A DNA stretch of 64,000 nt from an uncultured Paracoccaceae bacterium (lineage in GTDB: Bacteria > Pseudomonadota > Alphaproteobacteria > Rhodobacterales > Rhodobacteraceae). This document shows, in pieces, positions 58,130 through 64,000 of the stretch (the stretch's first letter is position 1; each line of letters opens with the position of its first letter). The stretch is taken from assembly GCA_947493745.1 (NCBI GenBank), contig CANLSM010000002.1, forward strand, positions 1 through 64,000, written 5' to 3'. The translations under genes and the position numbers were made by a program. Under the pieces are notes generated by a model. The model ran no database searches. It was not told the DNA's origin and worked only from the letters and a program-made list of their open reading frames with translations.

Positions 58130-58324
58130 TCAGATTTTGGCGGCACTCGATTTCGGACCGGCCACCAGCCACACAATGAAGCCGATGATCGGCAGGATGA
58201 GAACCAGCAGCACCCAAAGCACCTTCGTGCCCGTGCTGGCGCCGGATCCGACAATCGAGATGATTGCCCAGATGTTCAAGATGAGGACGATCAGTCCTCC
58301 GATACCTGTAATACCAAATTCCAT
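58130..58324 (-). CDS. Small PLDc_N-domain membrane protein
   Basis: A 64-residue protein with two membrane helices (about residues 5-28 and 34-58) and the GTKVLWVLLVLILPIIGFIV pattern with a C-terminal W-L-V-A-G-P, which matches the PLDc_N domain found alone in many stress-induced small proteins. The ribosome site AGGAGG is well placed, and an EcfG-type promoter lies 28 bases upstream of the start codon. Confidence 0.88.
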   Translation of the reverse strand: MEFGITGIGGLIVLILNIWAIISIVGSGASTGTKVLWVLLVLILPIIGFIVWLVAGPKSSAAKI

Positions 58325-58351
58325 TTTGGCCTCCTGATTTGATAAAACGTA

Positions 58352-58376
58352 AACGGCTGAGCGGGTCGAGTGTTCC
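58352..58376 (-). promoter_or_regulatory. EcfG-type promoter of the PLDc_N gene
   Basis: Read leftward, GGAAC (58376-58372), exactly 16 bases, then CGTT (58355-58352). This is the known pattern for EcfG, the alphaproteobacterial general stress sigma factor. Transcription should begin about 20 bases before the PLDc_N start codon and could include csbD. Confidence 0.8.
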
Positions 58377-58399
58377 GAAAAGAAAGATTTTAATTATCG

Positions 58400-58424
58400 G
58401 GAACAAATTGCAGCGATAAGCGTT
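58400..58424 (+). promoter_or_regulatory. EcfG-type promoter facing right, target unclear
   Basis: GGAAC (58400-58404), exactly 16 bases, then CGTT (58421-58424), on the opposite strand to the previous promoter and only 23 bases away. No convincing rightward gene follows. The transcript would enter the hairpin at 58467-58488 and the 3' end of the leftward repeat-protein gene. Confidence 0.6.
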
Positions 58425-58429
58425 ATGGT

Positions 58430-58490
58430 GCTGAAGGACATGGCTCGTCCGGTCCGCCAAAGAAAAAGCCCGCCACAAAGAGCGGGCTTC
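58430..58490 (+). ncRNA. Candidate small RNA from the rightward EcfG-type promoter
   Basis: If transcription starts a few bases after the CGTT at 58421 and stops at the hairpin 58467-58488, it would yield an RNA of about 60 bases. The hairpin has a weak T-run (TTCCTCT) in this direction, so the RNA could also continue as antisense to the repeat-protein gene. There is no independent evidence beyond promoter and hairpin. Confidence 0.25.
58461..58490 (-). terminator. Terminator of the repeat-protein gene
   Basis: Read leftward, AGCCCGC pairs with GCGGGCT across an 8-base loop, followed by TTTTTCTTT. It lies 20 bases after the stop codon of the 219-residue secreted repeat protein. Confidence 0.85.
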
Positions 58491-58508
58491 CTCTCGAAAT
58501 CGGCCGGA

Positions 58509-59168
58509 TCAGTTGGCGATGATCGCCCCGATACGACGTTCCTGGTCGTTGGTGGAAAGGTCCGACCCCAGAACGGCGCGGATTTCGGCAAGCTGCGAAA
58601 CCGTCAGCATTTTCATGTTCACATCAACGTCCAAGGCGGCCAGACGACGCTGGATCGACGCTTCGAGCGCACGGGTGTCTGCAATGGTCAGAGCGCCACG
58701 GCTGTCAGCGATGATCGTTTCAATTGCGCGGCTCTTTTCCGTTGAGCTTTCGTCGCTGTTGACCACGCTCTTCACCGCCGTAAGTTCGGCGTTATTCAGA
58801 GAGGCGAGCGATTTGTCGACGCCAACGGACTGTGCCTCAGCCTGAAGTGAGGCACGCAGGGTGTTCGTACCCTCAAAGCCGAGCAAGTCGAATTCCGGAC
58901 CCTCGTAGTCTTTCGGGCCGATGATGGCTTCGATCAGGGCCGACTTTCTGTTTGTCGACTCGTCGCCACCGGCGATCACGCGGATCTGGGACAGCTCCGA
59001 CAAGGTCAGGTTGGAAATGTTGACATCATCAATGCCAAGACGATCAAGACTGTTTTCGACCGCTTTCTCAAGCATTGTCATCTCTTGATCCATGGCGGTC
59101 GCCGCATTTGCAAATGAAAGAGCAGATACAGCAGATGTAATAAGGGCGACTTTCTTGAAGCTATTCAT
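58509..59168 (-). CDS. Secreted protein of three similar ~53-residue repeats, unknown function
   Basis: A 219-residue protein with a signal peptide (cleavage after ANAATA, about residue 25). The mature part is three related units starting near residues 32, 104 and 166. Each has a pattern of hydrophobic residues, then L-x-x-(S/A)-(E/Q)-L-x-x-(I/V)-(R/K), a short (G/N)SD-like turn, and R/K-x-x-x-I-(E/G)-x-I-I. Shared examples are LTLSELSQIRVI, LNNAELTAVKSV and LTVSQLAEIRAV. I do not recognise the family. It has an EcfG-type promoter and its own terminator, so it is a single-gene stress-regulated unit exported to the periplasm or beyond. Confidence 0.78.
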   Translation of the reverse strand: MNSFKKVALITSAVSALSFANAATAMDQEMTMLEKAVENSLDRLGIDDVNISNLTLSELSQIRVIAGGDESTNRKSALIEAIIGPKDYEGPEFDLLGFEGTNTLRASLQAEAQSVGVDKSLASLNNAELTAVKSVVNSDESSTEKSRAIETIIADSRGALTIADTRALEASIQRRLAALDVDVNMKMLTVSQLAEIRAVLGSDLSTNDQERRIGAIIAN

Positions 59169-59213
59169 AATATCCTCGCGTTTACAGTCGCAGAAGTGCG
59201 ACGTCGTGGACCA

Positions 59214-59239
59214 AACGCGACCAATCCGAAAAGAGTTCC
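59214..59239 (-). promoter_or_regulatory. EcfG-type promoter of the secreted repeat protein
   Basis: Read leftward, GGAAC (59239-59235), 17 bases, then CGTT (59217-59214), about 45 bases upstream of the start codon. It matches the EcfG pattern with the alternative 17-base spacer. Confidence 0.75.
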
Positions 59240-59307
59240 AATAATTTTGAATTTTTTTCTGGAGGCGCCGTTCGTGCGAGTTAAAAGGAAAAAGAGCACC
59301 ATTGGCG

Positions 59308-59332
59308 GGAACAATTCTGATCGGGCGGCGTT
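59308..59332 (+). promoter_or_regulatory. EcfG-type promoter of the AI-2E-family gene
   Basis: GGAAC (59308-59312), exactly 16 bases, then CGTT (59329-59332), 20 bases upstream of the ATG at 59353. The leader would be short but still contain the AGGGG ribosome site. Confidence 0.78.
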
Positions 59333-59352
59333 ATGAGCCGAGGGGAACTGAA

Positions 59353-60408
59353 ATGCCATATCGCTCCACCATCCGCGTCTGTATCGTCGTGATCACCTTG
59401 ATCCTGATGTTCTCGGTGCTCAAATATGCCGATCAGGTCTTCGCACCGATGCTGCTTGCACTTGTACTTGGGGTGGTTCTTTCGCCGCTGTCTGATCTGT
59501 GGGAACATCTCAGGCTACCTGCGGCTGCGAGTGCGCTTCTGTCGGTGACGATTTCGCTGTCGGTTCTGGTGGTTCTGGCCTTTCTGTTGGAGCCGGTGAT
59601 AACCGACGCGCTCGACAATGCGCCGGTCATCTGGGCGGAGCTTCGCAGCACGATCGAAGAGATTCAGCGGATGATGCGCGGGATCGATCAGATCACCGAG
59701 GACGTGGCCGCCGCCATCGCGCCGAATTCAGGATCGGAACGCGAAGAGAATATCACGATCCCGACCATCACCGATGCGCTCCTGTCCGCACCGAAATATG
59801 CCGGGCAGGTGATGATATTCATCGGGACGCTCTATTTCTTTCTCCTGTCCCGGCTCGATGTGTATGCGTGGGTCGGCTCGACATTCAACCGGCTCAACAC
59901 CAGCCATCTGCGCCAGGCCGAGCGTCGGGTTTCGCGCTATTTTCTGACCATCACCATGATCAATGCTGTCTTTGCCATCGTAATTGCGGTGGTCATGCAT
60001 CTTCTCGGCATGCCTTCCCCGATGCTGTTCGGTGTGCTGGCTTTCCTGTTCAACTACGTGCTCTATCTCGGGCCCGCGCTGCTGACCTTCGCGCTTTTGC
60101 TGACCGGGATCGTTACCTTTGACGGGGCGTACAGCTTTCTGCCCGCCCTTCTCTATCTGGGGCTGAACATGATGGAGGGGCAGTTCTTCACCCCCGGCCT
60201 GATCGGCAAGAGCCTGTCCGTGAACCCGCTTCTGGTCTTCTTGTCACTTGTCTTCTGGCTTTGGCTTTGGGGTCCGGCTGGCGGTTTCATCGCGATCCCG
60301 CTTCTTATCTGGGTCATCGTGGTGATCGAAGGCCTGCTCGGTCACACCATCTCTTCGGGGATACCGGGCAAGTTGCGGCCAAACCGCCTCGCGGGGCCAG
60401 CAGAGTAA
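59353..60408 (+). CDS. AI-2E family (PerM/UPF0118) membrane protein
   Basis: A 351-residue inner-membrane protein with about eight helices: a hydrophobic pair near residues 8-50, one near 60-85, an amphipathic domain (about 90-150), then helices to the C terminus with FLFNYVLYLGPALLTF and MMEGQFFTPGLIGKSLSVNPL, which identify the family. Members include AI-2 exporters and Na+/H+ antiporters, so the substrate is open. An EcfG-type promoter precedes it. The last 67 bases overlap the end of the convergent phospholipase-D-like gene. Confidence 0.87.
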   Translation: MPYRSTIRVCIVVITLILMFSVLKYADQVFAPMLLALVLGVVLSPLSDLWEHLRLPAAASALLSVTISLSVLVVLAFLLEPVITDALDNAPVIWAELRSTIEEIQRMMRGIDQITEDVAAAIAPNSGSEREENITIPTITDALLSAPKYAGQVMIFIGTLYFFLLSRLDVYAWVGSTFNRLNTSHLRQAERRVSRYFLTITMINAVFAIVIAVVMHLLGMPSPMLFGVLAFLFNYVLYLGPALLTFALLLTGIVTFDGAYSFLPALLYLGLNMMEGQFFTPGLIGKSLSVNPLLVFLSLVFWLWLWGPAGGFIAIPLLIWVIVVIEGLLGHTISSGIPGKLRPNRLAGPAE

Positions 60409-61895
60409 GGCAGCAGGAAGCCCTTTCGGACCTCTGGTTCAAGCCGGGCATTCTCGTGGGCCCTGCGGCTCCAGGTCATGCACGCTTTTGAGAGATCGAG
60501 GAAATCAGGCGCGACCGCATCCCCGTCAAGCCAATGTTCAAAGCAGCGCCGTTGAAGGTGCCGGACGCGGTCGGGCTCGGTAAGCATTACGCCTGCTTCG
60601 GTATCCCATTTCAGGGAGCGCCCGTTCAGGTTGGCCGATGAGACGATTGCACTTCGCCGGTCAAATATCGAAACCTTCGAGTGCAGGTAGACAAGCGGAG
60701 CGGAATAAAGCGTGGATCGGTCCGGTGTCCGGTCCGTCCGGGGCAGGGCGGGTGACGCGATGAGCAGCCGGTCCTTTCCGAAACCCTTTGTCAGGATGTC
60801 CACGCAGCGCGCCTGCAGATATTCGCCATAGCGGGCATCTTCCTTCGGCTGATCCTCGTAGGCGATGTCTTCGGGTGCGGCGGGCATCACGAGGATCATT
60901 GTCAGTGAGGGCTTGGCTGACCCCAGAGCGGCCAGATGCCGGGCGAGGCTGACATCGCGGAAAAACTGCGTCTCCATGTAGATCAACTGCTCTGCGCTTT
61001 CCGCCTCACGCATATGAGCATCCGATATCTCGCTCAGCGCCTTCACCGGAGCGATCGAGAAAAGGTTGAAGTCGCGCTTTCGGGAGAGCGTTCGCAGGAG
61101 GCCATGGGCCGGGTTGACGTCCGCACCTTCCGACAGGTCTTGAAATGTCTGCAGATGCCGGTGCGCCGCTCTGGCACTTTCGCCGTGCAGAATGATCTGT
61201 ACGTCGTGCCATGTCTCGTGCCCCTGGCGATCGTGATTCGGCGTGTCGTAGCGGCGTTCGTTCAGGTCCAGTCCGCCGATATAGAGACGCTCCTGATCGA
61301 AAACAGCAAGCTTCTGGTGATGGGTGACCGGAACAAGCGGCGGTATCGGCCACCGCTTCGGACGCAGGCGCCCGTTCCGCTCGGTGATCCATGGCCGGAA
61401 ATGCGGGGCCTCGGCCAGAAATCGGGCCCTTTGCCGGGCAGACAGCCTGTTGAGTTCATTCGTCTTCTCTCCGATCTCGCCCAGTATCTTTGGCCAGAGC
61501 GGAAGCCGCACGGCGGCCCCGACGCGCGCGGGGTGCAGGGATGCGGTCGCTGTCAGAAGGTCGGGCCGCCCGGATGCCTCGGCTGCCGCGATCAGGGCCC
61601 GGATGGAAGACCATGTATCCCGATGATGGTCCGGCCGCACGACCGGATCGAAATCGGTGATCGTGATCGAGAAGCGGATCCCGCGCGACAGGGTGTGCGC
61701 GATCAGATCAAACCAGGTCTCGCCGATCTTCAGGGCCTCGGGGGATCGAAGCCGTGTCCAGGGGCAGAATATTCGAAAGCCGCACAGGATTTCGCGCTCC
61801 GCGCCCATAAACAGTCTCTCAAACGCCGGATAAGCCTCCGATGCAGTGATCAGAACCTCGAAGTCCCGCACCATCTGATCGGGGCCGGAGGTCAT
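60342..61895 (-). CDS. Phospholipase D-like protein
   Basis: A 517-residue protein with two HKD motifs: HHQKLAVFDQERLYIGGLD in the first half and YLHSKVSIFDRRSAIVSSAN in the second, the paired catalytic sites of phospholipase D-type enzymes, followed by NGRSLKWDTEAGV. No signal peptide or membrane helix is visible, so it probably acts at the inner face of the membrane; cardiolipin-synthase-like or phospholipase activity are both possible. The ATG shares one base with the sensor-kinase stop (TGATG), so it is the third gene of the ecfG operon. Confidence 0.88.
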   Translation of the reverse strand: MTSGPDQMVRDFEVLITASEAYPAFERLFMGAEREILCGFRIFCPWTRLRSPEALKIGETWFDLIAHTLSRGIRFSITITDFDPVVRPDHHRDTWSSIRALIAAAEASGRPDLLTATASLHPARVGAAVRLPLWPKILGEIGEKTNELNRLSARQRARFLAEAPHFRPWITERNGRLRPKRWPIPPLVPVTHHQKLAVFDQERLYIGGLDLNERRYDTPNHDRQGHETWHDVQIILHGESARAAHRHLQTFQDLSEGADVNPAHGLLRTLSRKRDFNLFSIAPVKALSEISDAHMREAESAEQLIYMETQFFRDVSLARHLAALGSAKPSLTMILVMPAAPEDIAYEDQPKEDARYGEYLQARCVDILTKGFGKDRLLIASPALPRTDRTPDRSTLYSAPLVYLHSKVSIFDRRSAIVSSANLNGRSLKWDTEAGVMLTEPDRVRHLQRRCFEHWLDGDAVAPDFLDLSKACMTWSRRAHENARLEPEVRKGFLLPYSAGPARRFGRNLPGIPEEMV

Positions 61896-63634
61896 CAGTA
61901 GTCGCGGGTTTCGGGGACGAACTCAGCGGATTGGAAGCTGATGGTCATGGCGTATTCCCCCGCGCGCTGATCCAGCTCGACCGTCGCCCCGAGCTGGGTC
62001 GCAAAGGCCGTGATGAGCTCAGCCCCCAGCCCGGTGCTTTCCGCACTGGTCTGACCACCCATCGAGTTTACGATCAAAAGCGTACATTGACCGGTATCCT
62101 GCGATGTGAGTTGAACCCTGATCCGGGGTTTCATGCCGTCTGCTGCCCCTAGGTACTTCATCGCATTGGTCATCGCCTCGGAGACGAGCAGGGACAACGG
62201 AACGGCCTGATCGGGGAAAAGCAGCAGATCTTCGACATTCTGCGTCAGATCAACCGCGCTCGCCGTCTCGGACCCGATCTCGACCGTCTTGTCGACAATC
62301 TCGCGCACCAATGCGCCGACATTTACCCGGCCCGAGTGCTGCGATTGATACAGATCGCGATGGATCGTCGCGAGGCTGAGCACCCTGTCCTGAAGCCGTC
62401 GCAGCGTGATTTTGGTCTCTGCGTCGGAAATCTTGCGGATTTGCATGTTCATGATGGAGGAGATGAGCTGAAGGTTGTTCTTCACCCGGTGATGCACTTC
62501 CTTCAGCAGCACGTTCTTGTCGCGAAGAGCATTTTCCCGGTCATGAAGGGCATTTTCGAGCTGCGCCTCATCCTGAAGAATGGTCTCGGCCATCGCGGTG
62601 AAATCCTGCTGCATCTCGGCGATTTCCACTGGCATGTCCGATATCGGTGGAGCCGCGGCGAGCATCCGGCTTCGCGCAAACTGGTTCATTTGGCGGCCCA
62701 GATTGCGGATATGGCGCACTGCCAGCCTGTGAACGGCAAAAAGCGCGACCAGCAGGCTGGTGATCCACATCAGCGCGGGAAAGATCGCCGGTGGAAGCTT
62801 TGAGGAATAAAGATTGGCCGGGCCGGTGCGATCATCCCAGACGCCAAGCACATAGACCGTGTCATCAACGACCGGAACGACCGTGAAAATCCGTTCCTCG
62901 CCGTTTCCGTTGATCCCGGTAAATGCATGCCGATCTTGGTTGCTGAGGGCCGTCAGGGGCACGTCTCCCGGAAGCTCTCCCTCAACCGCGTCCATCTCGC
63001 CCTTGGCGGTGAGAACGGATCCCATGGGGTTGAACGTGACCAGCTCTCGTAGCCCGGCCTGCGATTGCTGATCGACTGAATCTGCAAGTTGGTCATGGGG
63101 GATCGATATTGATACGAACCCTTCAAGCTGACCATCCACGAAATAGGGTTGGGAGACGATGATAACCGACACACCACTCATCGGAGCGGTTTCATTCTTC
63201 AGAACATTTTGCCTGGGGTTGGCCATGAGTTCGTCAAACTCGGCGCTATCGCTGAAGTCATACGCCTGCCCGGAAGACGAGCACGTCATCCATCCCGAGA
63301 CAGGAATGATCCCGACAAAGCTGTAACTCGGGTTGGACGTGACAAACGGTTGTAGCCGCTGCACACAGAGCGCGCTGTTCTCCGTTATGGTAGTGGCAAG
63401 CGTGCCCAACAGGTTGGCAGCACCGAAGGCGCGCTGAATGACCCGGCGCTCACTGATGGCCGATTGCTCGGTCAACGCGAGAAGCGCCAGTTCGGTGTTC
63501 TGTTTGGCCTGCAAGGTAACCTGGCGGGTCTGGCTGACCGCGATCAGGCCGACAGGGAGAAGAGCCAGAGACAGAAACGCCACCACCCGAAGGCGGAGGC
63601 TTCTGTACCATTTTTGCCGGACTTGCGGCTGCAT
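61895..63634 (-). CDS. HisKA_2-type sensor histidine kinase of the general stress response
   Basis: A 579-residue membrane sensor kinase. TM1 is near residues 12-32 and TM2 near 280-300, enclosing a periplasmic sensing domain of about 250 residues. A HAMP-like segment precedes the HisKA_2 domain, with the phospho-acceptor in LLKEVHHRVKNNLQLISSIM, and a HATPase domain with SEAMTNAMKY. In alphaproteobacteria such kinases beside ecfG phosphorylate the anti-anti-sigma protein PhyR. The ATG at 63634 overlaps the ecfG stop (TGATG); a TTG one codon upstream is possible. Confidence 0.92.
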   Translation of the reverse strand: MQPQVRQKWYRSLRLRVVAFLSLALLPVGLIAVSQTRQVTLQAKQNTELALLALTEQSAISERRVIQRAFGAANLLGTLATTITENSALCVQRLQPFVTSNPSYSFVGIIPVSGWMTCSSSGQAYDFSDSAEFDELMANPRQNVLKNETAPMSGVSVIIVSQPYFVDGQLEGFVSISIPHDQLADSVDQQSQAGLRELVTFNPMGSVLTAKGEMDAVEGELPGDVPLTALSNQDRHAFTGINGNGEERIFTVVPVVDDTVYVLGVWDDRTGPANLYSSKLPPAIFPALMWITSLLVALFAVHRLAVRHIRNLGRQMNQFARSRMLAAAPPISDMPVEIAEMQQDFTAMAETILQDEAQLENALHDRENALRDKNVLLKEVHHRVKNNLQLISSIMNMQIRKISDAETKITLRRLQDRVLSLATIHRDLYQSQHSGRVNVGALVREIVDKTVEIGSETASAVDLTQNVEDLLLFPDQAVPLSLLVSEAMTNAMKYLGAADGMKPRIRVQLTSQDTGQCTLLIVNSMGGQTSAESTGLGAELITAFATQLGATVELDQRAGEYAMTISFQSAEFVPETRDY

Positions 63635-64000
63635 CAAAAGGAAGTGCGCCCGCTGCCCGACACAACTGCCATGGTGCTGCTATCTGTCAGTTCCAGGGCC
63701 TCATCCTCGTTCAATCCGAGCTCCTCACTCAGCCGGGCCCGTCCTCTGTTGGTCCGGCTCTTGATGGTCCCAACGGCGACGTTGCACATCTCTGCAGCCT
63801 CTTCATATGAGAAGCCGTTTGCCCCGACAAGAATGAGCGCCTCCCGCTGTTCGTCAGGAAGCTGCTCAAAGGCCACTCTGAAATCCGCAAGCTGCAGGCG
63901 ACCGTCATGGGCGGGTTTGACGGACAGCTTCTCAGAGAAGGTGCCGTCAACATCGGCAACCTCACGTTTCAGTTTGCGGCGACTGGAATAGTAGGTGTTG
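63634..64000 (-). CDS. ecfG: General stress sigma factor EcfG, C-terminal part (cut by the window end)
   Basis: The leftward frame is open from the last base of the window to the stop at 63634, giving the last 121 residues of an ECF sigma factor. It starts with NTYYSSRRKLKREV, the end of region 2, and contains a full region 4 helix-turn-helix: FEQLPDEQREALILVGANGF, SYEEAAEMCNVAVGTIKSR. These match EcfG, which recognises GGAAC-N16-17-CGTT. The upstream part (and probably nepR and phyR) lies outside the window. A short tail (about 30 residues) follows the sigma-4 domain. Confidence 0.92.
   Translation of the reverse strand, partial: NTYYSSRRKLKREVADVDGTFSEKLSVKPAHDGRLQLADFRVAFEQLPDEQREALILVGANGFSYEEAAEMCNVAVGTIKSRTNRGRARLSEELGLNEDEALELTDSSTMAVVSGSGRTSF

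Noticed and set aside
58425-58745. 106-codon rightward frame beginning right after the EcfG-type promoter
   Set aside because: The ATG would overlap the promoter's -10 region, so it could not be in the transcript. Most of it is antisense to the repeat-protein gene.

Overview
The window is high-GC chromosomal DNA from an alphaproteobacterium, most likely a marine Rhodobacterales (Roseobacter-type) bacterium. This rests on an EcfG-type sigma factor at the right edge, a rhodobacteral-style tad/cpa pilus locus, a DMSP-demethylase-like protein, a type B PutA with a divergent Lrp regulator, and two peptide ABC transporters. I see no tRNA or rRNA gene, CRISPR array, insertion sequence, prophage or origin. 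The one structural RNA gene is the small SRP RNA (ffs).

Layout. (1) 0.1-6.3 kb: folD, then leftward genes for a PdeM-type phosphoesterase, an Lhr-type DEXH helicase, a 3-hydroxyisobutyrate-dehydrogenase-like oxidoreductase and an AAA-type ATPase. (2) 6.4-19.9 kb: the tad (Flp pilus) region. In leftward transcription order it holds two Flp pilins, cpaB, the cpaC secretin, an OmpA-type lipoprotein, cpaE, cpaF, tadB, tadC, two TadD-like lipoproteins and the CpaA prepilin peptidase. A multi-pass membrane protein that looks like a GT-C glycosyltransferase and a lytic transglycosylase flank it. Terminators inside the end of cpaB and after the OmpA gene divide it into at least three transcription units. 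(3) 19.9-22.9 kb: a DprE2-like / DprE1-like / flippase-like operon resembling the mycobacterial decaprenyl-phospho-arabinose pathway. (4) 23-31.2 kb: HDAC-family amidohydrolase, orphan ParA, FemAB/GNAT-like protein, rimO, DmdA-like aminomethyltransferase-fold protein, RhlE-type helicase and a degenerate receiver protein. (5) 31.3-35.4 kb: putA with a divergent Lrp-family gene. (6) 35.6-50 kb: two peptide-type ABC transporters, one rightward and one leftward (yejABEF), separated by a lower-GC orphan gene and a choline-sulfatase gene. (7) 50.2-57.8 kb: cytochrome c, pheA, an SRPBCC protein, nudC, ffs, a YbdK-type ligase, a DUF2254 membrane protein and an MscS channel fused to a BON domain. (8) 57.8-64 kb: a general-stress-response region.

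The stress region is the most interesting part. An ecfG sigma gene (cut by the window end) is translationally coupled to a HisKA_2 sensor kinase, which is coupled to a phospholipase-D-like gene. Next to this operon lie genes for an AI-2E-type permease, a secreted protein made of three similar repeats, a PLDc_N membrane peptide and a CsbD protein. Four exact matches to the EcfG promoter pattern (GGAAC, 16 or 17 bases, CGTT) lie among these genes. Three are correctly placed before genes. The fourth fires rightward into a stretch with no convincing gene and may make a small or antisense RNA.
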